Notes: generated by a model not told the origin, from the sequence alone. DNA of 7,486 bases from Auritidibacter sp. Marseille-P8566 (GCA_943325595.2 CALPQA020000084.1:1-7486); one strand, 5' to 3'. Positions 1-6,845 are shown, counted from the stretch's first letter. A program made the numbers and translations.

Positions 1-347
1 ATGTTTTACTAGCAAACATTATAAAGGGAATTGAAGAAGTAAAAGGAAATGATATTGACATTTTAGATTTGAGAGAAATAGATAATTCAGCATGTGACTA
101 TTTTATTATATGCAATGGAAATTCAAACACTCAAGTAAGCGCAATTGTAAATTCTGTTCAAAAAACGGTTTCAAAAGAGATTAAAGACAAGCCTTGGCAT
201 GTTGAAGGCATGGAAAATGCAGAATGGGTTTTGATGGATTATGTGAATATTGTTGTTCATGTTTTTCAAAAAAATATTAGAGAATATTATAACATCGAAA
301 GCCTTTGGGGTGATGCTAAAATTACAACTATTGCTAATAAATACTAA
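1..347 (+). CDS. rsfS: Ribosomal silencing factor RsfS, 5' truncated
   Basis: RsfS (DUF143/Iojap family) binds ribosomal protein uL14 on the 50S subunit and blocks 30S joining, lowering translation when nutrients are scarce. The frame is open from base 3, the first full codon, through the stop at 345-347, giving 114 visible residues. Family members are about 120 residues long, so only a few N-terminal residues and the start codon lie outside the window. A TTG at 69 is in frame but internal: the translation before it (VLLANIIKGIEEVKG...) already matches the family's N-terminal helix. Family hallmarks visible are the DYFIICNGNSNTQ strand, the WHVEG stretch, EWVLMDYVNIVVHVF, and the closing REYYNIESLWGDA. 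The stop is 13 nt before ftsH, so the two are probably co-transcribed. I am confident of the family; the function is by homology. Confidence 0.93.
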   Translation, partial: VLLANIIKGIEEVKGNDIDILDLREIDNSACDYFIICNGNSNTQVSAIVNSVQKTVSKEIKDKPWHVEGMENAEWVLMDYVNIVVHVFQKNIREYYNIESLWGDAKITTIANKY

Positions 348-360
348 AGAAATTTACTAA

Positions 361-2289
361 ATGGCTACAGAAAACAATCAGAATCCTAAGAAAATTAAAA
401 TCAATCCTTGGTTGATTTATGGTGCGGTTGCATTGATTTTTTTATTCATAAGTTATATTACTGGGGGCTCTAGTTTTGAGGAGCCGCTAAAAACTTCTTC
501 TTCTAAATTCAACGAATATCTTGAAAAGGGGCAAGTTGAAAAAGTAATTGTATACAACAAAACGGAAGCTGATGTATTCCTTACAGCTGCTGCTTTAAAA
601 GAGCCAAATCACAAAGTAGTATCGAAAGATATATTAAACAGACCCAATAAAGGGCCTCACTATACTTTTGACATTGGTAACGATGAAATATTCCAAAACA
701 AATTAGAAGCTGCTGTAAAAGCGGGGCTACTAAAAGAATATAGTTTTTTACCAAAAAGTAATTGGAGCGAACTATTGCAAATGATACTTCCTTTTGTACT
801 AATTTTAGGACTTTGGATTTTCATCATGAGACGAATGAATGGTGGTGCTGGCGGTGGTGGCGGACAGATTTTTAATATTGGAAAATCGAAAGCAAAACTT
901 TTTGACGAAAAAACAGATATCAAAACAACATTTAAAGATGTTGCAGGATTAGAAGGGGCTAAAGAGGAAATTCAAGAAATTGTTGAATTTTTGAAAAACC
1001 CTGAAAAATATACCAATCTTGGAGGTAAAATTCCTAAAGGAGCTTTATTAGTAGGGCCTCCCGGAACTGGGAAAACACTTTTGGCAAAAGCCGTAGCTGG
1101 TGAAGCCCAAGTACCATTTTTCTCTTTATCAGGTTCTGATTTTGTTGAAATGTTTGTGGGAGTTGGTGCTTCAAGAGTTCGTGATTTGTTCAAACAAGCA
1201 AAAGAAAAATCACCAGCAATTATCTTTATAGATGAGATTGACGCCGTTGGTAGAGCACGTGGAAAAAGCAATATGTCGGGTGGAAATGACGAACGTGAAA
1301 ATACATTGAACCAATTACTAACAGAGATGGATGGTTTCGGGACCAATTCAAATGTAATTGTATTAGCAGCTACAAACAGAGCTGATGTTCTTGATAAAGC
1401 GTTAATGCGTGCTGGCCGTTTTGACAGACAGATTTTTGTTGATTTACCAGATGTTCGCGAAAGAAAAGAAATTTTTGATGTTCACCTTGCTCCTTTGAAA
1501 AAAGTAGAAGGATTAGACACCGACTTTTTAGCGAAACAAACTCCAGGTTTTTCTGGTGCCGATATTGCAAATGTTTGTAACGAAGCAGCTTTAATTGCTG
1601 CAAGACATAATAAAACAGCTGTAGACAAACAAGATTTCCTTGATGCCGTTGACAGAATTGTTGGTGGTTTAGAAAAGAAAAATAAAATTGTTACTCCTGA
1701 AGAAAAAAGAGCAATTGCAGTTCACGAAGCAGGTCACGCAACGGTAAGTTGGATGCTTGAACATGCAGCACCATTGATAAAAGTTACAATCGTTCCTCGT
1801 GGACAAAGTTTGGGTGCAGCTTGGTATTTACCTGAAGAACGTCTTATTGTTCGTCCTGATCAAATGTTGGATGAAATGTGTGCGACTATGGGTGGAAGAG
1901 CTGCGGAAAGAGTTGTTTTTGATAAAATTTCGACTGGAGCTCTAAGCGATTTAGAAAAAGTTACCAAACAAGCAAGAGCTATGGTTACGGTTTATGGACT
2001 GAATGACAAAATCGGTAATATTACCTATTATGATTCTTCAGGGCAAAGCGAGTACAATTTCTCAAAACCATATTCTGAAGATACAGCAATGATAATTGAT
2101 AAAGAAATATCTGCGCTTATTGAAAGTCAATACGATAGAGCAATTAAAATTTTACAAGAAAACAAAGACAAACTAAATTTATTAGCCGATATTTTAATTG
2201 AAAAAGAAGTTATTTTCAAAGATGATTTAGAGTCTATTTTTGGAAAAAGAACATTTGACAAGAATTTAGCGGAAGAAAATTCGCTTTAA
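361..2289 (+). CDS. ftsH: ATP-dependent zinc metalloprotease FtsH
   Basis: FtsH is a hexameric inner-membrane AAA+ protease that extracts and degrades membrane and short-lived cytosolic proteins. The protein has 642 residues, normal for the family. A first membrane helix lies at about 17-35, an extracytoplasmic domain at about 37-137, and a second helix at about 139-156, followed by a glycine-rich linker (161-168). The AAA+ domain carries Walker A GPPGTGKT (232-239), the pore motif FVGVG (F265), Walker B IIFIDEID (287-294), and a second region of homology with arginine fingers R350 and R353. The protease domain has the zinc site HEAGH (455-459) and the third ligand D530 in STGALSDL. All catalytic residues are present, so it should be active. 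It starts 13 nt after rsfS without a clear Shine-Dalgarno and is followed by a strong inverted repeat. The neighbouring phospholipid genes are notable because FtsH controls lipid balance in E. coli; that link is inference here. Confidence 0.98.
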   Translation: MATENNQNPKKIKINPWLIYGAVALIFLFISYITGGSSFEEPLKTSSSKFNEYLEKGQVEKVIVYNKTEADVFLTAAALKEPNHKVVSKDILNRPNKGPHYTFDIGNDEIFQNKLEAAVKAGLLKEYSFLPKSNWSELLQMILPFVLILGLWIFIMRRMNGGAGGGGGQIFNIGKSKAKLFDEKTDIKTTFKDVAGLEGAKEEIQEIVEFLKNPEKYTNLGGKIPKGALLVGPPGTGKTLLAKAVAGEAQVPFFSLSGSDFVEMFVGVGASRVRDLFKQAKEKSPAIIFIDEIDAVGRARGKSNMSGGNDERENTLNQLLTEMDGFGTNSNVIVLAATNRADVLDKALMRAGRFDRQIFVDLPDVRERKEIFDVHLAPLKKVEGLDTDFLAKQTPGFSGADIANVCNEAALIAARHNKTAVDKQDFLDAVDRIVGGLEKKNKIVTPEEKRAIAVHEAGHATVSWMLEHAAPLIKVTIVPRGQSLGAAWYLPEERLIVRPDQMLDEMCATMGGRAAERVVFDKISTGALSDLEKVTKQARAMVTVYGLNDKIGNITYYDSSGQSEYNFSKPYSEDTAMIIDKEISALIESQYDRAIKILQENKDKLNLLADILIEKEVIFKDDLESIFGKRTFDKNLAEENSL

Positions 2290-2313
2290 AAATACAATAT
2301 TTTAACTTTTTTT

Positions 2314-2355
2314 AAAAAATCTTAATTCAAAAATGCATTTGAATTAAGATTTTTT
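2314..2355 (+). terminator. Intrinsic terminator after ftsH
   Basis: This is a perfect 18-bp inverted repeat: left arm 2314-2331, six-base loop AATGCA (2332-2337), right arm 2338-2355. The arms are AT-rich with only three G-C pairs, and the right arm ends in a seven-T run (2350-2356), so it has the form of a factor-independent terminator. It begins 25 nt after the ftsH stop and separates rsfS-ftsH from the following operon. The A run opening the left arm means the hairpin could also work on the opposite strand, but no minus-strand gene approaches it from the right. Confidence 0.8.
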
Positions 2356-2363
2356 TATCTTTG
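2339..2363 (+). promoter_or_regulatory. Likely Bacteroidota sigma-A promoter for the LUD-cdsA-psd operon
   Basis: TATCTTTG at 2356-2363 matches the Bacteroidota -7 consensus TAnnTTTG exactly. The only upstream TTG (2339-2341) lies 14 nt away, shorter than the usual roughly 17-23 nt, so the -33 element is weak or different. The box starts right where the ftsH terminator stem ends, a logical place to start a new transcript. Transcription would be expected to begin a few bases downstream, near 2369-2371, which bears on the start codon of the next gene. This rests on motif matching only. Confidence 0.5.
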
Positions 2364-2403
2364 GATGTTTGGAAAAAACAAACTAAATATTTTAATCTAT
2401 AAT

Positions 2404-3006
2404 ATGAGTCTTTTTAGAAAATTTTTTGGTTCTGGTGAGGAATCCTCTGAAGAGGAAAACCAAAGTGAATTCAACCGTTCCGCATCAGATTTATCATTGC
2501 CAGTTGACGAAAGATTCACTTTTAACTTCAAAAAAAATGGGGGTAAATTCCTATACTGTGAAAATCTTGGTGAAGTAAAAGAACAATTTGAAAATATTTT
2601 AGAAGAAAATGATTGGTTTGAATCTGAAGTATTGTGCTATGAGCCAAAACTATTCAGCATGTTGGATGAAAATAAATTAGTTTATGACAAACCAACAAAT
2701 CCAAAATTTCTCCTTGCAACTTGTGAAAATTTGATTGCCGAAGAAGGTTCAGTCTTGTTCTCTTCGAATCAAATCAAGCAAAAAAAGCCAAATGAATTAC
2801 CTACTAACATTATTATTTATGCCACTACAAGTCAAATTGTAGAAAGTACTAGTGATGGACTTCGTATGATTAAAAAGAAATACGAGAAAGACTATCCTAC
2901 AAATATCACCACTATAAAATATTTTGAAAAAGTAAAAGAAGAGGATTTTTTACACTACGGTAGTTCAGCAAAAAATCTATATTTATTGCTTTTAGAGGAT
3001 TTATAA
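2404..3006 (+). CDS. LUD-domain protein (LutC/YkgG-like)
   Basis: This 200-residue soluble protein resembles the LUD (DUF162) family, whose LutC/YkgG members belong to the lactate-utilisation complex. The family-like core is visible as LIAEEGSVLFSSNQ (110-123), PTNIIIYATTSQIVES (133-148) and the C-terminal YGSSAKNLYLLLLEDL. The N-terminus MSLFRKFFG is followed by an acidic, low-complexity stretch (11-22). I chose ATG 2404 over the in-frame ATG at 2365 because 2365 sits only two bases after the predicted -7 box and would precede the transcription start. The 39 skipped bases are AT-rich leader. No lutA or lutB is nearby. The gene heads a run in which cdsA follows after one base, so its job may differ from lactate oxidation. 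The family call is fairly confident; the role is unknown. Confidence 0.85.
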   Translation: MSLFRKFFGSGEESSEEENQSEFNRSASDLSLPVDERFTFNFKKNGGKFLYCENLGEVKEQFENILEENDWFESEVLCYEPKLFSMLDENKLVYDKPTNPKFLLATCENLIAEEGSVLFSSNQIKQKKPNELPTNIIIYATTSQIVESTSDGLRMIKKKYEKDYPTNITTIKYFEKVKEEDFLHYGSSAKNLYLLLLEDL

Positions 3007-3007
3007 G

Positions 3008-3898
3008 ATGAATGAAACTCTAAAACGGGCTATATCGGGAGCTATTTATATAATTTTATTACTTTCTTCGATTTTATATTCTACAGAAAGTTTTTTTATT
3101 CTATTTGGAATCTTCCTAATTATCACTTTGTACGAATTTTGCAATTTAGTACAAATACATAAAATTTTCCCAATCGTTTTCGGCCTATTATTCTACACAG
3201 CAATAACGTTAGTTAGTAATTACAATCAAATTACAACAAAAAAATTAAACGAATTTTTTAATGCTGACATAAATATTGCTGTCAATACTGAACAATTAGA
3301 CTTGATATTATTGGTTGCGGCATTAGTCGTGTCTATTAAATGTATCCTTTTTCTGTTTTATGATAACATCCAAAAAATAAGCACTTCTTCAAAATACCTT
3401 TATTTATTGGGGTATATCATATTGCCTTTTGTATTTATTACTAAAATTTCATTTGGAGTTATCGATTATAACCCTAAAATCATAATTGGACTTTTTATCT
3501 TGATCTGGACTAACGATACTTTTGCATACATTGTTGGAAAGTCAATTGGAAGAACAAAATTATTTGAAAGAATATCTCCTAAGAAAACAGTTGAAGGGTT
3601 CTTTGGCGGAATCATTTTTGCAATAATCGCAGGTTATTTAATATCAAAATATTACATAAAAGCAAGCGCACAATTTAGCGATAAATCGATATTGATTTGG
3701 ACAATAATTGCTGTTATTGTTGGGATTATAGGTACCATTGGAGATTTAATCGAATCCAAATTTAAAAGAATTGCTGGTGTGAAAGACAGCGGAAAAATAA
3801 TGCCCGGACATGGAGGGATTCTAGATCGACTAGATAGTGTTATATTTGTAGCACCATTTGTATTTTTATTTTATAAAATTTTAAGTTATGTTTCATAA
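3008..3898 (+). CDS. cdsA: Phosphatidate cytidylyltransferase (CDP-diacylglycerol synthase)
   Basis: CdsA converts phosphatidic acid and CTP to CDP-diacylglycerol and pyrophosphate in the inner membrane, the precursor of all major phospholipids. The 296-residue protein is highly hydrophobic, with about eight membrane segments (for example about 9-24, 29-46, 53-70, 99-118, 138-155, 159-178, 200-221, 228-246). The family signature is complete at 250-276: it starts SKFKR, continues through KDSG and PGHGG, and ends with DRLD. Upstream are D246 in IGD and the conserved ISPKKTVEG segment (189-197). Length is normal. It begins one base after the LUD gene stop and overlaps the psd start by 11 nt, so translation is likely coupled. 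The signature makes this assignment firm. Confidence 0.96.
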   Translation: MNETLKRAISGAIYIILLLSSILYSTESFFILFGIFLIITLYEFCNLVQIHKIFPIVFGLLFYTAITLVSNYNQITTKKLNEFFNADINIAVNTEQLDLILLVAALVVSIKCILFLFYDNIQKISTSSKYLYLLGYIILPFVFITKISFGVIDYNPKIIIGLFILIWTNDTFAYIVGKSIGRTKLFERISPKKTVEGFFGGIIFAIIAGYLISKYYIKASAQFSDKSILIWTIIAVIVGIIGTIGDLIESKFKRIAGVKDSGKIMPGHGGILDRLDSVIFVAPFVFLFYKILSYVS

Positions 3899-4541
3899 AG
3901 AAGGAGGAAAAATTATTCTAATTGCAACAACAATAACTGTTGCTTTATTACTATTAGCAGATACATTTATAGCAACAATTTGGATTCAAAAAACAGTGGA
4001 AATTACTGTACTTTTGTTTTTATTATTGATATTACAATTTTTCAGAAATCCAGTAAGAACAGTAGAAATTAATGACAATCATATTATTGCTCCTGTAGAT
4101 GGAAAAGTTGTGGTAATTGAAGAAGTTTTTGAAGGTGAATATTTCAAAGATAAAAGAATGCAAGTATCTATTTTTATGTCGCCTATAAATGTGCATGTAA
4201 CACGATATGCATTGAGTGGTAAAGTAAATTTTAGTAAATACCACCCAGGAAAATTCCTTGTTGCTTGGCATCCAAAAGCGAGTGAAGAAAACGAAAGAAC
4301 AACAGTAGTAATAGAGAATCGAGTATTTGGAGAGGTTTTGTACCGACAAATTGCTGGTGCTTTAGCAAGACGAATTGTCAACTATGCCGTTGAAGGAACA
4401 CAAGTTGTTCAAGGAACAGATGCGGGTTTTATTAAATTCGGATCAAGAGTTGATTTATTTTTACCTTTAGGAACACAAATTAATGTGAAACTAAATGAAA
4501 AAGCAATTGGAGGTAAAACAATAATTGCGATTAAATCGTAA
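3888..4541 (+). CDS. psd: Phosphatidylserine decarboxylase proenzyme, short form
   Basis: Psd removes CO2 from phosphatidylserine to give phosphatidylethanolamine at the inner membrane. At 217 residues this is the short (PSD-A-like) form rather than the roughly 320-residue E. coli form. Two N-terminal hydrophobic segments (about 8-26 and 38-51) anchor it. The catalytic domain carries D71 in APVDGKV, H103 in SPINVHVTR, and the self-cleavage site FGSRVDLFLP. Cleavage between G185 and S186 should yield a beta chain (1-185) and a 32-residue alpha chain whose S186 becomes the pyruvoyl cofactor. Its ATG lies inside the end of cdsA (11-nt overlap in another frame), and its stop overlaps the next ATG by one base (TAATG). 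The phosphatidylserine synthase that must act between CdsA and Psd is not in the window. Confidence 0.95.
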   Translation: MFHKEGGKIILIATTITVALLLLADTFIATIWIQKTVEITVLLFLLLILQFFRNPVRTVEINDNHIIAPVDGKVVVIEEVFEGEYFKDKRMQVSIFMSPINVHVTRYALSGKVNFSKYHPGKFLVAWHPKASEENERTTVVIENRVFGEVLYRQIAGALARRIVNYAVEGTQVVQGTDAGFIKFGSRVDLFLPLGTQINVKLNEKAIGGKTIIAIKS

Positions 4542-4810
4542 TGAAAAAAAAAGATTTAGATACTAGATTTGCTGAAGCAGTAGAAATTGCTTCAAAAATG
4601 TCTCAGGACTCATTGCCTCAAGATGTGCAATTGCGACTTTATGCCTATTATAAACAAGCAACATTTGGGACTCTAGACAGCAATCAAATATCAAATTTTG
4701 ACTTAAGAAATGCTTTTAAAACAAATGCATGGATGCAAATTAGTCATTTGTCAATTGACGAAGCAAAAGAATTATACATTGAAAATATACTTTCTTTACA
4801 AAATAAATAA
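4541..4810 (+). CDS. Acyl-CoA-binding protein (ACBP family)
   Basis: This 89-residue soluble protein matches the ACBP four-helix fold in length and motifs. ACBPs bind long-chain acyl-CoA and buffer or deliver it to acyl-using enzymes. The signature LYAYYKQATFG is at 33-43. By alignment from memory to bovine ACBP, the ligand-binding residues are all kept: Y34 (Y28), Y37 (Y31), K38 (K32), K60 (K54) and Y79 (Y73), with W64 in NAW. The usual Trp before that position (bovine W55) is replaced by T61. It overlaps the psd stop by one base and should be translationally coupled to it. ACBPs are patchily distributed in bacteria, and the placement beside cdsA and psd suggests a role in phospholipid acyl supply; that role is inference. 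Confidence 0.9.
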   Translation: MKKKDLDTRFAEAVEIASKMSQDSLPQDVQLRLYAYYKQATFGTLDSNQISNFDLRNAFKTNAWMQISHLSIDEAKELYIENILSLQNK

Positions 4811-4817
4811 AACAATC

Positions 4818-5591
4818 ATGAAAAAGGCAAATTGGTTTTTACTGTGTTTTTCAATACTAATCACGTTATTTTCCTGTACCAATAAAAAACTTACCGAAGT
4901 TGTTGAAGTACCACTTCCCTCCGCTGTCGAAAAAGTCTCATTAGGGTCGCCAGATGATGTTAAAGCAGAAGAAGGTACTTTTGAGTTGAATAAATTGCCT
5001 TATTCTTATGACGCGTTATCACCAAGCATAGATGCTAGAACAATGGAACTTCACTATTCAAAACATTATTTAGCCTATACCAATAGCTTAAATAAAGCAA
5101 TTAAAAATACTGAATTAGAGGATTTTACTATTGAAGAAATTTTATCAAAATCAGTTGCAGATAGTTTAAATCTAAGAAATAATGCAGGTGGTTTTTACAA
5201 TCACAGTTTGTTTTTTGACTGCATAGGTCCTAAATCAGGAGGTGAACCTAAAGATACTTTAGCAGTTGCTATTGCAAAAGATTTTGGTTCATTTGAAGGT
5301 TTTAAAAACCAATTTAAAAATGCGGCTAACAAACAATTTGGTTCTGGTTGGGCATGGTTAATTGTAGATAAAACAGGAAAATTACAAGTTACAAGCACGC
5401 CAAATCAAGACAATCCACTTATGCCAAGAGCATTAATTCCAGGAACACCAATCTTAGCATTAGACGTTTGGGAACATGCCTATTATTTGGAATACCAAAA
5501 CAAAAGAAAAAATTATATCGATGCCTTTTTTGCAATAATAAATTGGAAGGCTGTTGGAGAAAAATATGAAGAAGCTTTGAAAAAAGAATAA
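4818..5591 (+). CDS. Lipoprotein superoxide dismutase, Mn/Fe family
   Basis: This enzyme dismutates superoxide to oxygen and hydrogen peroxide. From ATG 4818 the protein has 257 residues. It has a lipoprotein signal peptide (1-19, lipobox LFSC) with C20 as the lipidated residue, a linker of about 35 residues, then the dismutase domain from about 55. By alignment to E. coli SodA, all four metal ligands are present: H79 (H26), H129 (H81), D216 (D167) and H220 (H171). The gateway Tyr is Y87. Q197 in TPNQDNPL corresponds to the Gln typical of Mn enzymes, so Mn or mixed metal use is likelier than strict Fe. After C20 comes TNKK, which lacks a clear surface-export signal, so a periplasm-facing location is the better guess. 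The frame is open upstream to 4710, but that would overlap the ACBP gene and destroy the signal peptide. It starts 7 nt after the ACBP gene. Confidence 0.93.
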   Translation: MKKANWFLLCFSILITLFSCTNKKLTEVVEVPLPSAVEKVSLGSPDDVKAEEGTFELNKLPYSYDALSPSIDARTMELHYSKHYLAYTNSLNKAIKNTELEDFTIEEILSKSVADSLNLRNNAGGFYNHSLFFDCIGPKSGGEPKDTLAVAIAKDFGSFEGFKNQFKNAANKQFGSGWAWLIVDKTGKLQVTSTPNQDNPLMPRALIPGTPILALDVWEHAYYLEYQNKRKNYIDAFFAIINWKAVGEKYEEALKKE

Positions 5592-5599
5592 CTTTTTTC
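5579..5599 (+). terminator. Possible weak terminator at the end of the sod gene
   Basis: GAAAAAAG (5579-5586) and CTTTTTTC (5592-5599) form a perfect 8-bp stem around AATAA, which contains the sod stop codon. The stem has only two G-C pairs and its T run lies inside the arm, so termination would be weak or partial. A second small palindrome, TTTAAAA-CC-TTTTAAA, follows at 5602-5617. Either could attenuate transcription into the next gene pair. Confidence 0.35.
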
Positions 5600-5638
5600 C
5601 ATTTAAAACCTTTTAAAATTCAATTTAATAAATTTAAA

Positions 5639-6139
5639 ATGAAAAAATTAATTCTACTTCTTTTCCTACTTTCATTATCTTTTTCAAGCTGCGAAAAAGA
5701 TGATATTTGTGATGAGGCTACTTCCACTACTCCAAAAATAGTTATTGAGTTTTACGATGCCTTGCATCCAACGGTATTGAAAAATGTTACAAATTTAAAA
5801 GTAAAAGAAGCTGGAGTGACTACTTTTTTTGCTTTTGACGCTGTAAGCAAAATTGAACTTCCTTTAAAAACAAACGAAGATATTACAAAATACAGTTTTG
5901 TTAATAACAGCAGTGATACTACAATTGACAATGAAGATTTCTTGCAGTTTAATTACACCCGAGAAAACATCTTTGTTTCGAGAGCTTGTGGTTTCAAAAC
6001 TGTTTTTACTTTAGACCCAACTACACCTTATATAAAATCTGATGCTCCAACACCTGATGGTATTTGGATGCAAACTATTACCGTAAACACTTCTAATATC
6101 ATAACTGAAAATGAAAAACACATCAAAATTTACTTTTAG
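5639..6139 (+). CDS. Predicted surface lipoprotein, DUF6452-like
   Basis: This 166-residue protein has a lipoprotein signal peptide (1-17, lipobox SFSSC) with C18 as the lipidated residue. The next residues, EKDD, resemble the Bacteroidota lipoprotein export signal (a basic residue followed by acidic residues), which predicts display on the outer face of the outer membrane. The mature part is rich in beta-strand-type sequence (PKIVIEFYD, TNLKVKEAG) with two other cysteines, C24 and C117 (in RACGF), that could form a disulfide. From memory it resembles the uncharacterised DUF6452 family of Flavobacteriia; a profile search would settle this. It begins 47 nt after sod in an AT-rich leader with no TAnnTTTG box that I can see. 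Its last codons overlap the next gene by 29 nt. Function is unknown. Confidence 0.82.
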   Translation: MKKLILLLFLLSLSFSSCEKDDICDEATSTTPKIVIEFYDALHPTVLKNVTNLKVKEAGVTTFFAFDAVSKIELPLKTNEDITKYSFVNNSSDTTIDNEDFLQFNYTRENIFVSRACGFKTVFTLDPTTPYIKSDAPTPDGIWMQTITVNTSNIITENEKHIKIYF

Positions 6140-6845
6140 TGTAGTACTGGTTTTGCTGTCATTTTTAGCCAATGCACAACAAAAAAAAACCGATAGCATT
6201 CCCCCTAAAATTGAACGCTATGGCATTCGAGTTGGTGCCGATTTATTCAAATTGACACGCTCTTTTTATGATAAAAATTATAAAGGTTTGGAACTAGTTG
6301 GTGATTACCGTCTAACGAAAAATTATTACCTTGCGGCAGAATTAGGAAATGAAAACAAAACAAACGAAGATGATAGAATAAATTCAACAACAAAAGGAAC
6401 TTACATCAAGGCTGGTTTTGATTATAATTCTTATGAAAACTGGTTGGATATGAGAAACATGATTTATATCGGATTGCGTTATGGAGCAAGCACATTCGAT
6501 CAAACACTGAACAGTTACAAATTATACAATACTTCAACTTATTTTCCTGAAGCTCCAACAGTTATTTCTGGGGAGAAATTTAATGGACTTACTGCTCAAT
6601 GGCTTGAAGTAGTAGTAGGTATGAAAGCTGAAGTTTTGAAAAATATTTACGTTGGTTTCAGTGTAAGAATGAACCGAATGATTTCCAATAAAAAACCTGA
6701 TAATTTTGACAATTTGTACATTCCAGGTTTTAATAGAACCTACAATGGCGATTTTGGAGTCGGGCTAAATTATACCGTTACCTATTTCCTTCCTTTATAC
6801 AAAACAAAATCAACTCCAAAGAAAGAAGAAAAAAAGAAAAAATAA
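6111..6845 (+). CDS. Predicted outer-membrane beta-barrel protein, DUF6048-like
   Basis: The 244-residue protein starts with a cleavable Sec signal peptide (1-22, ending LANA, then QQKK). The rest alternates aromatic and polar residues in strand-like stretches such as YGIRVGADLFKL, GLELVGDYRL, YYLAAELG, GTYIKAGFDY, MIYIGLRYGAS, WLEVVVGMKAEV and IYVGFSVRM, ending in FGVGLNYTVTYFLPLY. This suits a small outer-membrane barrel of about 8-10 strands. A lysine/glutamate-rich tail (last 11 residues) follows the final strand. From memory it fits the uncharacterised DUF6048 family. Its start lies 29 nt inside the preceding lipoprotein gene in another frame, and no alternative start keeps the signal peptide, so the overlap is real. 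The pair may form an envelope complex (inference). Confidence 0.82.
   Translation: MKNTSKFTFSVVLVLLSFLANAQQKKTDSIPPKIERYGIRVGADLFKLTRSFYDKNYKGLELVGDYRLTKNYYLAAELGNENKTNEDDRINSTTKGTYIKAGFDYNSYENWLDMRNMIYIGLRYGASTFDQTLNSYKLYNTSTYFPEAPTVISGEKFNGLTAQWLEVVVGMKAEVLKNIYVGFSVRMNRMISNKKPDNFDNLYIPGFNRTYNGDFGVGLNYTVTYFLPLYKTKSTPKKEEKKKK

Noticed and set aside
69..71. TTG as the start of rsfS
   Set aside because: The same frame continues upstream to base 3 with family-like sequence, so the gene is cut by the window edge and does not start here.
660..1603. Three minus-strand open frames inside ftsH
   Set aside because: Antisense shadows of conserved AAA+ coding sequence; low-complexity translations with no family resemblance.
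2235..2250. TATTTTTG box near the end of ftsH as a promoter
   Set aside because: It matches TAnnTTTG, but it lies in coding sequence, has no TTG at a suitable distance, and would sit before the strong terminator at 2314-2355.
4032..4381. Two minus-strand open frames of about 100 codons inside psd
   Set aside because: They lie wholly opposite a clearly conserved enzyme gene and show no recognisable protein features.
4710..4817. 36-residue N-terminal extension of the superoxide dismutase
   Set aside because: It overlaps the ACBP gene out of frame and would bury the lipoprotein signal peptide that starts at 4818.
5020..5050. Apparent loss of a superoxide dismutase metal ligand (Ser in place of His in the EPHI-type motif, residue 70)
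   Set aside because: Counting along E. coli SodA shows that this His is H17, not a ligand. The true ligand H26 corresponds to H79 in MELHYSKHY and is present, as are the other three.
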